A stretch of DNA of 64,000 bases from Symbiodinium natans (GCA_905221605.1 CAJNDS010002349.1:382501-446500); one strand, 5' to 3'. Shown: positions 20,795-31,540, counted from the stretch's first letter. Notes: generated by a model from the sequence alone, not told the origin. Translations and numbers: made by a program.

Positions 20795-21175
20795 ATGGAG
20801 GAAGCCGCAGAAGACTTTGTCGATGTGATTAACTTTTGTCGCAAGCTGCAGACTTGGGACATTCCGAGGGGCCAGTCGAGGAGGCGACTTTTTTGGTCCT
20901 TGCTCCTAACTTTTCCTTGGACAAGGATTACTTTGCGACAGATATTGCTGCAAGCTTTGGAAGATATTAAGTTTCTCAAAGGAACTTTGGCAGCAGTGGA
21001 AAGGGCCCTTGACTTTCCATTTGCCACGCGCGGTGAAGTCAAACTTTTGGAGATCAGCAAGGGCATTCTCCAAGAGGACTTTGTGAGAAGCCGAGCGAGG
21101 CTGAAATATCTTTGGGTCTGGACTTTGATCCTGTGGCCCTGGCGAGCGCCAGAGCGCATCCAAGCAAGACTTTGA
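20795..21175 (+). CDS. unidentified frame in the tail of the ACTTT domain, part 1
   Basis: From the ATG at 20,795 the frame reads an acidic start (MEEAAEDFVDVINFCRKLQ) and a charged, helix-like sequence to about residue 95. The most natural continuation then changes frame by minus one near 21,080 and again near 21,170. No family was recognised. It is not part of any copia domain. It could be captured host sequence, an extra element gene, or a fortuitous frame helped by the stop-poor pentamer. Confidence 0.35.
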   Translation: MEEAAEDFVDVINFCRKLQTWDIPRGQSRRRLFWSLLLTFPWTRITLRQILLQALEDIKFLKGTLAAVERALDFPFATRGEVKLLEISKGILQEDFVRSRARLKYLWVWTLILWPWRAPERIQARL

Positions 21176-21176
21176 G

Positions 21177-21770
21177 ATGCCGCCAAAGCAGCCATCGAGC
21201 CCACGCACTTTGGCTGCCCGCAGACAGTTTGAGGTTGGGCATGCAGCAACTTTCCCAGCTGCCTTTCCTCGGATGCTGGCTGACTTTAGCAGTTTCGTTC
21301 GCACTTTTCAGCCGAGCGACTTTGCGCAGATCCTGGCAGATGGTCGCCAGGTGGAGCAACTTTGGAAAATTGGTGAGACTTTCAGGTCGATCCCGGTGGG
21401 GAACCTGGAAACTTTGCCAGAGGTGTTTGAGGTACTTTTCCCAGGTCGCAGTCACCCGGGATTTTGGACACCTCCAGAACTTTTCCTTATTCGCTACACC
21501 ACTTTTGCGCAGTTGTTGCAGACTTTGTTGCCTGGAGTACCAGCAACTTTGAGTGCTGAGCACTTCTGCCAGTTCATGGTGTATACAGCTTTACCTCTTG
21601 TGACGTTTCGACGCAAGGTTGAAACTTTGTGGAGGCATGGAGAGTTCACTTTGCAGAGCTCCGATGTGTTTTGGAGACTGCAGCTGCACATTGTCAATTG
21701 TCATGGAACTCTTGAGACATACAATGACACGCGAGCGCTGGAGGTACCACATTGGAAGACCCTCAGACTC
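21177..21770 (+). CDS. unidentified frame in the tail of the ACTTT domain, part 2
   Basis: From the ATG at 21,177 a Phe- and Leu-rich sequence runs without a stop past the end of the pentamer domain (21,655), as far as 22,028. Pieces such as ADFSSFVRTFQPSDFAQIL and VEQLWKIGETFRSIP look protein-like up to about 21,700; beyond that the composition changes. No family was recognised. The pentamer falls in different codon phases here, as it does in gag. Confidence 0.35.
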
Positions 21771-24480
21771 CACCTCTGTCGTTGTACCAACGACCTACAA
21801 GACATCCTTGGCCGAAGTGCCACAAGGAAGCATTCTGCAAAAAACAGTCGAAGCTGTTGCAGAATGCTGCACGGCTGCTGCAGTACACAACCCAGCAAGG
21901 GTTTCCACGCAGGATGCTTTCACAACATCTTTGAACCGCATGTGTTGCCAAATGGTCCTTCTGAAGTCCTCTTTGCACGAATGTGGACGATGTTGCATTA
22001 TATACTTGCGAGCACGCTCGAACAATGAAACTGCGGTACGGCCAACCCGCCGCGTCCTGCCCGACAATCCCCCCATGTCGTTTCGGATTTTGTGTCATAG
22101 TGCAGTCGTGCAAACCTGCCTGCACCGCTGTTTTCTGCCACTTGAGTCGCTTGCTGGATTCAGCGAGGTGGGGGAAGTGGGAGAGGTGGAGGAGGCGAGG
22201 GAAGCAAGTTCACTTAAGACTTAAAAGGTTTGACACGCGGCACTGGCTCCAGCCACAAGCCTGCCTCAAAGACAGCCGGGTTGGAAAAGCAAATGGGGCA
22301 AGTGGGGCAACGCCAATTAGTGGTGGCCGTGGCCGGCAATGTCACAGCAGCTTCTGTCGGTGTTCGTCCAGGGGCCGGACAGGCGTTTGGTTGCTGTGTC
22401 CCGCCCAACATCACGCAACCCTCAGGCAAGTCATAGCACACCCTACACGAGAGGTATTGAATCATTGAACGTCTGGTCTAGAAAGCCACCCTGGACGCTT
22501 GGCCGCCTCTCCAAGGAAGTCCTCGACATGAGAACCTGAGCGCCGGCCCAAACGGCCCTGACTTCACTGGAGCTCTTCAGAACAAATTCGATGGGGACTC
22601 GACAGCTGGTGCATGGATATCCTCCCACTAGATTTCGTGCAGCAGGTCCCAGCAACAGCGTGTGCAGCGATGTATGGCTGAGGTGTTGCGGCAGCACCGC
22701 GCAACCGCGCAACCGAGTCCTTCTCCATGGCATCCACTGTCTCCTCAGCGCTGCTGAATGCGCGGCGCATGATTGTGGCGCTCTGCCACCTCCGTAGGCT
22801 TCAATGCATCAATGTCAAAGATCTGCTTTTGCACACAAGGAGACACTGGCGAGGGCATCTTTCGCACTCCACTGTCGTTTGTCGCAACGCATCCCATGAC
22901 AAACAGCCACGTTTCAGAGCATGGCAAGCACTTATGTTGCCCACCCACTATGCTGACTTGGCCACAACAGCAACAGGCCACAATCAGCCCCGCTCATTTG
23001 CAACACAATGCTCGCTTGATGGGCTTCAACAAGGTTCATATATGTTCATATGCTTTGAAGCACGCTCGGCTTAAACAAGCGGGGGCAGGCGGCAGCCCCC
23101 CCATCTGCAGACACCATGCTTGCAGCATGGGTTTCGAAAAGACAAGCTTGCACTGGCACGGCTTAATCCGCTCCCCTAATTCTGGACCCCGGATCCGGCG
23201 GCAGAACGCCCACCCCCCCCCACCCCCACCCCTCCCCGCCGCAGACTTGCAATTCCTTCTGTGCTCCCTCGCACACCACGAAAAAGAAAAGGCCCCCGCA
23301 AAAAAGAATGGGGGCAAAAAAAATCCCCAGCCACCATGGAGCCCAGCACCGCCAAGAACAACCAGCACGCAGGGCAGCCCCCCGAGCTGTCAAGCTCCAC
23401 GTCCCTGAAATGCGCAAACTTTGATGAGACTGGCCTCCGATGAACCTTCGAGCTCTGCGAACTTGGAGAACATCTTGCTCGCATTCACGGCTTTAGAATG
23501 AGGGAGTGTCGCTGTGTGCAGGGTTCCGTATTTCCGTTTGTTGCGCCGTTCGTCTCAGAGTTGTTGATTTCTTTTGCTTCCATGGTTGCCTTCTTGCTAT
23601 TGCAATGGTCCGCTGTGGGCTTGACGAGGCAGCGGTCGCACACCAAAGTGTCTGGTACATCTGTTTCTCTAAACCAGCATTGCTCAAATCACCGAGCTTC
23701 AAGATCATGAAGGCTAAGCGAGTGCTGAGGAAAGGGGAAGTCACGGAAAGGCCCAGTCCGAAGATGGGAGGTGCAAGGGTCTCGACAAACTCCTAGGTCT
23801 GCTAGGTTGACGACGTGGATTCGTGATGGGCTGTGATGAGTCACAAAGGGCATCACTCCACTCTGCAGGGATGAGGAGGGGTTCTCCTGTTCAATCTTGT
23901 TCACTTGGGGGGGCTCCCCAACTCCACTCGAGCCGTTCCGTGAAGGCCTTTGGGGTTAAAGAAGTTGTCACACAACATTGTCAGCTCTAGGATTTTCCAA
24001 ACGCTTCCCTAGCTAACTCTATCAAGCTGGAACTAACTACGCTAAAAGTGTCTAAAGTAATCTAGGAACTCGAGATGAAGTGCGCGCTACGGGGCTTATG
24101 ACATGCTGTGGCCTTGGGCATAAGACCGGGCTGGTATCGGTAGAATTGCTTTTCGCTTCCACCTTTTGTTCTCGAGTGCTGCGCGCCAGACTGCGCTGGT
24201 CGGCCGCATCAGCCGCCCCCGTCGAAGTTTTGGAGCCCGTCGGCCCCTCGCAGACCCTAGGCATCACTAGAGGCATCATTCAGAGGGACGGTGCGCCTTG
24301 CCGTGGGGCAGAGGCAAAGAGATGGCAAAGAGATTCTTCTCAGTTCTTACTTCTTACTCGCTGCCGCACTCCGGCCTTCGCTTGGTGGCCGCGAACTTGT
24401 GTGGACACAGGAGCTTGAACGCTGCCGTTGATGCAATTTATGCACCATTGCAGAATTCAGGGTTTGGAGAAGGTGAAGGA
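21770..24480. other. 2.7 kb without a recognised gene
   Basis: Open frames up to about 210 residues occur on both strands, but none has a recognisable motif. A minus-strand fragment near 22,850-22,750 (KQIFDIDALKPTEVAERHN) is protein-like. The rest includes short C-rich and A-rich runs at 23,200-23,330. Confidence 0.35.
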
Positions 24481-24509
24481 CTTCGAGCAGGGTTCGGTTG
24501 ATTCAGGTT

Positions 24510-24534
24510 CTAGGGCTTGGGGTTTAGGGTTTAG
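24510..24534 (+). repeat. telomere-like interstitial motif
   Basis: GGGGTTTAGGGTTTAG lies at the end of this stretch, after a degenerate CTAGGGCTT unit. TTTAGGG is the telomeric unit reported for dinoflagellates. Only two perfect units are present. Confidence 0.5.
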
Positions 24535-24539
24535 ACATG

Positions 24540-25920
24540 TTTCCCGTCTATGGTAGCAGTCACTCGCAGGGTTATTATCATGTGCGTTAACTGCCACTTC
24601 TAAAGCTGATGGCCAGTGGCGTTGCAGTACGTCAGCTGCTGATCAGCCAGAGAGAACGCTTAGGGATCAGGGCTGTGGAGGTTGAGGTTGTCGTTGCGTT
24701 CATTCTGGAAGAACCGTAAACGTTGAGCCTCAAACCGTTAACCAGCGTGCTGTTGCTTGCTTTCCCATCTTTCCCTTCTTTGTCCGAGCCCTGAGCACTC
24801 GTAAACTCTCTTGTAAAACCCAAAAACCCGAAAGCTCGTAATCCCGCCTCAGGTCGAACCACTAGCCCCCAGCTGAATTGAGAAGCTGCCCCAACCGCTG
24901 GCCTGAACACCCCAAACCCGAAGCCTGAGCTTCTCATGTGTGTGGGGGAACGCGACCCCAAAGGGGGCGGGGGTCCGGGTGACCACAAACAGGGCAAAAA
25001 AACATGAACAAGCATAGACAACCTGAACGTACAGTTCATTTCGCGCTCGCACAACAACGGGAATCCGAACCGAACGTCAAACCTGCACAAGCACCGAAAC
25101 GACATGTTCAAGGCTGCATCGGCCCAAGCACAGCCAAGGAAAAAGACACAAAGACGTAGCAGCCTCAGTCGAAATCCATCCCCGAAGGGGTGTGCGCGGC
25201 TTAAGCACGCAGGCACACAAGCACGCAACTACGTAAGTATGTATGCGAATTGCAGGTAAGTATGTATGTGGCGTATGTATATGTACGTGTGTGCGGACGC
25301 CTGTGTGCCAAGGTTTTTGCGTGTGACTAAGACTGTGAGATTGAGCAAGGCATTGTCCAATCCCTGGAGCATGCATGCTTTCGCTTCGGCTGAGGAGCGT
25401 GAACTTTGAATCAGCCGTTTTATGCCTGGTTCCACGTCTTATGCATGCCTAAAGAGTGCCATTTTCTTACCCCAACTTTTCGGGTCTTATTTATGAGCAT
25501 TGACAAGACCGAAGACCCATTTTGTTACGGACGTCCGGTCTCCGTATGTCTCATGCGATGAGAATGGCACGTTTATATCGATTTTCTAACCAATCAGCAG
25601 AGGGAGCCCTAGCACAGGCTCTGCCAACAAAGCTCTGTGCTGGAAGGCCAGGAAATGGGAGCTGATCATTCCAGGGTACCTGCAATCTCACCTTTCGCTT
25701 GTCGCGATGTTTCTTCATCTGCAATCGGAAGTATATGGAAGAGAAGACAATCGTGCTACAACTGAACAAAAATGCATAAGCTGCGAATACGAAAGATGCC
25801 CCTCACAAACCTCTACAGGTCGATCAGCCGCAGCGGCTTCACCTATCTCTGAGTTGATGAAAGCAGTTGATACTCACGGGAGGTTGCATGAGTGTATACG
25901 TGTATGCGTGTATGTACGTG
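24540..25920. other. 1.4 kb without a recognised gene
   Basis: A 198-codon minus-strand frame (24,632-25,228) lacks any motif. A GTATGTAT-type microsatellite lies at about 25,228-25,300. Nothing else could be supported. Confidence 0.35.
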
Positions 25921-25929
25921 CGTACGGCG

Positions 25930-26480
25930 CGAAGTTTACATCCCACCATTGTTGCACGATGCAGTATGAGTCTCTGTCCACTCTTCCCACACCTTTCACT
26001 CTCCGCGCAGCATCTTGCCAAAAAGCACGAAGCTTGAAACGGCCAAGCGCGAGGTCAGCTTCGGACGGATTGAACAAATGCTCAGTTGGCTAAACAACAA
26101 TACGTTTTCTTCTGGCTTGAAGGAAATGATGTAAAGTCTGCGGAGGTACAACAGGGTCAACGGCGCATGGCAGGAACGTAGCATGCCTCAGGGTGAAACT
26201 CCAACTGTTGTCGGTGGCCACTATATAATCATCACAGCCGTTCAGGTCACGCAGGCAACAGCGATGCTGTCCTAAATGTGCCTTTACTTGCCTGAAATGA
26301 ATACATCGGCTTGCCACCGATTCCAGGCATTTGCTGCTTGCTCGGCTCCTTGCCGTGAGATAGATTGCAGCCGAAGGCTCGGTTCAGGGCTTCCCAGGTC
26401 CTGTGCTTGTCAAGGTGCATGCTGTGGCTGGGCACTTGCAGACATTTGCAGATGTCTTTCAGCCTTTCAGCTCCCAGCAA
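25930..26480 (-). CDS. candidate multi-exon gene, unidentified
   Basis: Three minus-strand pieces are charged and protein-like, separated by possible introns. One is at about 26,480-26,290 (AERLKDICKCLQVPSHSM, then DKHRTWEALNRAFG), followed at 26,287 by TTTCAG and GCAAG, which fits either a GC donor or an acceptor. One is at about 26,265-26,195 (CLRDLNGCDDYIVATDNSWS). One is at about 26,075-25,930 (EADLALGRFKLRAFWQDAA, then IVQQWWDVNFAP). Orientation agrees with the recognised genes. The protein family is unknown. Confidence 0.35.
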
Positions 26481-26499
26481 GCTTACGCAACTTGCCGCT

Positions 26500-27380
26500 T
26501 GCCTTCATGAAGCCAGGATAGGTCCCAAACCGACCTAAGCAATGCGGTCAGAGTGAGAGGTGCCATCGAAGCAAAATGAAGCCCAGGCCTGCTCGGCCCT
26601 GCGCGCCACCCCCCGCCCTGCCCGTCCGCCCTGCGCCCTGCGCCCGGCCCAGCCCGTGCCACGGCGGCTGTGAGTTCCGCACGGTCTGGAGTTGCCCCAC
26701 TTCCGCTCTCCCAACGTCAGCCTGCAGAGCCGGAACTGCAGCCCGTCTTCGCGCTCTTGGGCACTTCTGCTGCGGGAGATGTCACAGAGCCGGGGCCGGC
26801 ACCGCTCGCTCGGTTCAAACGTCAGCAAGCCTACGCCAGAAAGAAGAGCATAAGGCAGCACACGAGTGATGCACTCTGTATGATACCTAGGCTTAGCACC
26901 GTGACGCATCTGTTACACATGATCATGCTCTGACACAGCCTTCAAGCAGGGACACCAGTGGCTCAGACATGAACTCCACAACCTGAAACGAAGGACACTG
27001 TCAAGCAAGAGCTTGCAGCTCCCAGAAGAGGCAGGGCCGCTGCTCTCTGTGTGCTGTTCCTGAGCTTGCGCTTCCCCAAATACCTCAGAGTCAGAGAGGC
27101 AGTGCAGGCAGTGCCCAGGGAGTCACATGAGTCACCCTAGAGAGTTGAAGAGGCTGATGCGACAGCGTGAACGACCACGCGACAGCTGGAAGTGAACGAG
27201 AAAATGCCGCCATCCTTTTTGCCATCGGGGTACCTTGTGCCCGCACGGCACGAAAGCAGACCTTGGGGTTTGAGTTGTTTTGGTATTAGTTCTCACGTTT
27301 GGGGTTTAGAGTCTCGGGCTTTCTGGGTCTTTGCCCAATCTAGCCCAATACCCCAACAGACGGCCGCAGACAGTCCCTGC
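26500..27380. other. 0.9 kb without a recognised gene
   Basis: GC-rich DNA with CGCCC-rich stretches near 26,590-26,660. No domain was recognised. Confidence 0.35.
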
Positions 27381-27382
27381 CC

Positions 27383-27700
27383 TCATTGCCGGCTCCGTGA
27401 TGGTTTGGTAAGGCCTGCTTTGGCAAATTCAGTTGTTTCGCGGCTGTTTTTGATGCCCCTCGTCATGTGCGCCATCTCGACAGTTCGCCCAAGTGGGACG
27501 GCTCCAGAGGGCGGAGCTGGTCGAAGCATGTTTCTGATTCTTACATCTGTGGGGTTTCCGGCCAAGCCCAGAGCCAGGTCGGCGGCCAAATTACATGCAT
27601 TGAGTGCGTCGCCCTGTCGAGATGGAGACATGTTTGGATTGCTGGCACTTCTGCGCGGACGTTTGACCCGAGTATAGCGACGGCCAGGGTCACCATGCGT
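27383..27700 (-). CDS. coding-like stretch downstream of the kinase exons
   Basis: The minus strand reads a continuous, fairly natural sequence including DALNACNLAADLALGLAGNP and RTVEMAHMTRGIKNSRETTE, ending in a stop near 27,383. It could be the 3' end of the protein kinase gene just upstream or a separate gene. No family was recognised, and the opposite strand is also open here. Confidence 0.3.
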   Translation of the reverse strand, partial: THGDPGRRYTRVKRPRRSASNPNMSPSRQGDALNACNLAADLALGLAGNPTDVRIRNMLRPAPPSGAVPLGRTVEMAHMTRGIKNSRETTEFAKAGLTKPSRSRQ

Positions 27701-27805
27701 AGATGGAAGACGAGGCCACGACAGGTACAAAGACTGAAAGGTCAAAGGGGTGAACAGGCGAACCGCTAAACCCCGAGACGCATATTGCGGCGAGGGCACG
27801 CGCGA

Positions 27806-28570
27806 AAACCATGCTTCTTGACGTACTCGAAGCACTTGCAGCCACCAGGTCGAGTGGACAACCAGGGGTAGTCCTGCGCTTCAACATGCGTAATCAGACA
27901 TCCTGGTATGTCACAACTTGAGAGCGGCCGTCCTTCAACAGCACAGCATAAAGCGTTACGCCTGGTACACGAAGTGCCAGATGGGCGCCAGCTAAACTTC
28001 TCACGAATCTGCAATACAACCTTGCCTACGGAAAAGGCATCAGTGAGGTATGCATCGTACTCCTGGTCCGTGTGAAGCTCCGGCGCCTGTAGCCATGCCC
28101 ACTCTAGGCGAGTACGTTGAGTACCCCACAATTGATGCTCTGCGGCCTGGTACGATGCCTTCCCTCTTATACAGTTCCTGGCCAGGACAGCGCCGTGAAA
28201 GAAGCAAAGGCTCATTCACGTGGTGCTCTTTACTGGTAGCAGTCCTGAAGGACCTCGCTGTGGAGGCCATGCTAAAGTCGATGATCTTTATGATGTGTAC
28301 ATCACCTTAATCCGAGACATCAGGTCTTTATTCCTGTTCTCCAATTCTGACACAATGTCTGAGAAAAAGTTGGGAGCATGGCTATCTGTCTTTGTCATCA
28401 GCACATTTTCCAAGGAGAGATCGCGGTGCACCTCATCACAGGCGTGATGCAGAGGCACCTCCATGGCGCTTAGGATCACTGCCCGCTACGTGCCCAAAGG
28501 TCCACACGATGCCAAAGTCGTGCAGCTGTTGGATGCCCTCCATCAGCTGGCGAGCGATGGGCTGAACTAC
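27806..28570 (-). CDS. protein kinase, catalytic domain (multi-exon, partial)
   Basis: Exons joined by eye on the minus strand give most of a Ser/Thr kinase C-lobe. Exon 28,570-28,508 reads VVQPIARQLMEGIQQLHDFG plus I. Exon 28,431 to about 28,386 gives the catalytic loop VHRDLSLENVLMTKT. Exon 28,305-28,254 gives KIIDFSMAS, the DFG motif with Gly replaced by Ser. Exon 28,177-28,147 gives NCIRGKASYQ. Exon 28,086 to about 28,020 gives APELHTDQEYDAYLTDAFSV. Exon 27,873 to about 27,806 gives DYPWLSTRPGGCKCFEYVKK. The intron between SYQ and APE needs a GC donor (CAG|GCCGCA). The N-lobe (glycine-rich loop and lysine) and the final exons were not found. HRD and APE are intact, so activity is plausible despite DFS. 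Subfamily is uncertain. Confidence 0.8.
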
Positions 28571-28599
28571 CTGTGAAAGGAACCCCCCATGCACCAAAG

Positions 28600-30320
28600 A
28601 GCCGGAGGCACTGTGAAAGTTTCTGAGCCCAGCACTATCTCCCTTTCGTGTCCTGGCGCTACGCCACCCTGTCCGGGGCTCCATGTAGTGGCCATGGCAT
28701 CTGCTATGTGCATCCCGTGCATGCGCTTGCGCGAGCGCCAGAAGCCTCGCACCAGGAGAACAGGTCCCCTTCTGTCGCAAAGGTTGTTACAACCTGGCTG
28801 ACGCGAAGCTCTGCAACTACCCACTGATTCACATTGCCATGTTTCTATGAGACATGGCTCGTTTCTCTCTACTGCAGCAGAAGCGGTCACAAGAAGCTTA
28901 TGTTCCGAAAAGTGCCAATCATCTAACCAATTCTGCCATTTTGCACTTCTCCCTCGCATGCATTCTATGGGATCTGGGATTCTGAGGAAGCGGCATATGT
29001 GTGCTCCACGTCCCGGTAGACACCCAGCAATTCGCAGGCGTAAGGGAATCCCACGTCGTTCAAGAATCTTACACATCCAAGGTCCTGGCGCGTGAAGCGA
29101 TGAGTTTCATGTTGCACTTCAGATCACTCGTAGACGCATTTGACAGGCTTCTGACAGGTTCATCAATTCAACCGAAAAACCCTGAGCAGAGCTTTTTGGT
29201 CCTGCCACGGTAGCTCCGTCTCCGATGGGTGGTCGATGACGAAGTTCGTGTGGCTAGTGCCAACCCACCTGTAGACAAGTACGTGTACCATGTCGCTTGC
29301 ACCGCACTGCTCTCATGGATTCTCCCAGAAATTCTCACATCACTCACTCCGGGGCGGCCCGGAAAAAAACACCCACAGCAAGGCCCTTTTGGATTCTCAT
29401 GGCATCTGGCTGCTGACTCTCACTCCCACGCTTGTTCAGCAAATCGAGGGCTCCCTCCCTTCTCCCGCTTGCACTTGCCGCGTCAAACCTCCTCCCCGTT
29501 TTCGTCAAATACAAAGCAAAACATCAAAGAATCAGGGCCAAAGTCAGAGAAATTGCCTCGATGAGATCTTGGTTTTCACGAGTCCCCATAAGCCTGAGTC
29601 GGGGCTTGCGGGTTCTTCGGCCTGACGTTTAGGAGACTGCACAGGGGCACGAGAGAGCGTTCTTACGAAAGCCCCCGAACGAGAGAAAAAAGAAAAAAAC
29701 ACCTAAAAAAAAGTCCCCACTCAGTGCCCCTTGTGTAGCATCCCATTTTCTGGCTCTTCTTCGGCAGGCTTTTTTTCGTCAGCACCCGGAGCCCGGAGAA
29801 GTGATGTTTAGAACACGAAGAGCCTTTCTGAGAGGAAGGGTTGCACAATCACGAGGCACAAGCATGAGAAGCATTCACTGCAAAGCAATGGCGCGGTGCC
29901 TGTTCGGCATGATTTTCACCTTAGAAAAACACAAGAGACGTCCCGGCAAAACTGTGATGGCTACAAACTAGAGAGCACAGTCCGCTTGTGACTTTTTTGC
30001 GCTCTCAGTGGCTGCAACTAACCTGTTGTCATCTTTGTCTTTCATGAGCACGACCTCGCGCACGGACTCTGCAGGCAGATCTCATGATGTCAATAGTCCG
30101 ACACGCCTGTCCCCGGTTTCGGGTGGCATCCTGCAGCTTTCTAATGACCTCCGTGTGGCTCATGTGGCTGTCAATAGTCACGAAGCAGTCACAACCAAAA
30201 CCAGGCCTCGAAGCGGCTCGAGGGCCAGTCCCGCACCTGCAACCAGAGCGTGCGAAACAAGGTGTGCAAGGCAAATGCGGCTCATGTGTGAACTTAGCCA
30301 ATGCGAGAACGAAACCAAAG
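28600..30320. other. 1.7 kb without a confidently recognised gene
   Basis: The missing kinase N-lobe would be expected between 28,600 and about 29,200 on the minus strand, but no glycine-rich loop could be read. A minus-strand piece near 30,200-30,035 (TIDSHMSHTEVIRKLQDATR) looks coding and ends in a stop at about 30,029. Its family is unknown. Confidence 0.35.
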
Positions 30321-30790
30321 AACGCATTAAATAGTAATAATGCAAGTGAATACGCGTGATTTTACGATTAGTGCGTGAATGTTAGTGCGTGAATGTATGA
30401 GCGAAGTACGAACTGACTTACAAGGAGTGAATACAATGAACGAACGCGTGAAGTAAATTAAAATGTGAACGAAACTAACCAAGATATTACATTATAGCTC
30501 ATATTACGCGTGCAATAACAATAAAGTAGTGAGCACGCAGATACACGTTCACCAAGCCTTATAAGATATAGACCCTTGGGGGTGATACCAAAAGCCTGTT
30601 GAAAGAAGCTAACCTGTCAAGATAATACGGTGAGAGAAGAAAACCATTAACAGGGGCTTATGGTTGACCTTAAAGACCATATAAGTTTACATTATTAAAT
30701 TGTTAAATTGTAAGGAACGAAGAGACGCACGAGTTATTGCGGCCCTCATAATGTAAAAATAAATTTCTCGGCCGCTATAGTACTATTACA
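30320..30790. repeat. AT-rich palindromic island 1
   Basis: Composition drops sharply to AT-rich, with no open frame. Short inverted repeats are present, such as GCGGCC / GGCCGC around 30,737-30,775 and CTTATGGT / ACCATATAAG near 30,657-30,690. Repeated GTGAATG and GAACG motifs occur at the left. It resembles the island at 50,300-50,700. A MITE, a mitochondrial insertion or an AT-rich intron insertion could explain it. Confidence 0.55.
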
Positions 30791-31540
30791 AGAAAGGTAA
30801 ACGGAACACGGCTCCTCATGCGGCTTATGCAGCCGTCCCGTCTGACATTTCTGACTCTGAAAATCTCATGGGGGGCCTCTTTGGAATCGTAGCCTTGATG
30901 AAGCGCTTTCGGGGCTTTGACATGTCCGTCGTCCACGTCATCCTCTCCAAGGTCACAACTTTTGAGTCTGCGACCGAACACGCGCTTGCGAAGCTCTTAC
31001 TTTCTCTGAGGCCAGCGCGAGGTCGTCGGATTCAGAATCCTCTCGGGAGCACGCAGCGTGTGACAAGGAAACCACCCAGTTGCTGTCAGCCAAGGTGCCG
31101 GGTAAGGATTTGTCAGTCGTGACCCATAGGAATAGGAGGATGCCGCACCTGTTCCGAAAAAGCGTTGTGCGGTCAGCGTTTCACTTCTTATGCTTAGCCA
31201 CCACTGGATTGAGGCGTGCCCTTTGAATACCGCTCCGCGAACGAGCACTAGGTAGCAATTGTCAGCAGCATTACAGTGCCTCAATGTCCGCTTCCGAAGG
31301 ACGAAGCTGTTAGCAGTTGAGCGAACTAATGCGCGCATGTCTAGTGTTCATGAGGCACCAGTTTCTTGAGGTGTGAAGCTGGGTCATGAGGCACAGAAGG
31401 CACAGCAATGCTTGCTGCTGGCATGCAGCTCCCTTCTGGTCCAGCATCAAATCGTGCTGAGTCATTTTCCATTCTGCCTGAATAAGCTGGCATAAGTCAC
31501 AAGCAGTGGCCGGGCAATCATTTAACGATGCAGCCACGAT
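30780..31540 (-). CDS. candidate minus-strand exons, unidentified
   Basis: Protein-like pieces on the minus strand include, in transcription order, WKMTQHDLMLDQKGAACQQQ (about 31,470-31,410), NSFVLRKRTLRHCNAADNCY (about 31,315-31,255) and a C-terminal Lys- and Arg-rich segment (SKPRKRFIKATIPKRPPMRF, about 30,920-30,860). CTAACAG precedes the second piece as a possible acceptor. No domain was identified. Confidence 0.3.

Larger units (their letters stand above)
14784..21655 (+). other. ACTTT-pentamer domain
   Basis: The pentamer ACTTT occurs about 130 times by hand count on the plus strand in 6.9 kb. Chance predicts about 7, and only a handful of copies were seen in the similarly sized coding part of element B. 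Gaps are usually 15-60 bp. The reverse complement AAAGT is not enriched. The domain covers the LTR-side leader, the gag, protease, integrase, RT and RNase H frames, the non-coding 3' tail and an unrelated frame up to about 21,655. See the findings for interpretation. Confidence 0.9.

Noticed and set aside
20677-21563. Long minus-strand frames (190 and 169 codons) opposite the pentamer-domain tail
   Set aside because: The reverse complement AAAGT rarely creates stops, so antisense frames stay open. They have no domain and a less natural composition than the plus-strand frames.
14784-21655. Explaining ACTTT density by Phe/Leu-rich proteins or codon bias
   Set aside because: The pentamer occurs in all three phases and in non-coding tail DNA at even higher density. 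Element B gag-pol proteins of similar type lack it.
14784-21655. Idea that every ACTTT is a later insertion
   Set aside because: Dozens lie inside conserved RT, RNase H and gag motifs that align to copia proteins without indels. Removing them would break those frames.
24632-25228. 198-codon minus-strand frame
   Set aside because: No motif, and its composition matches local DNA. Treated as chance.
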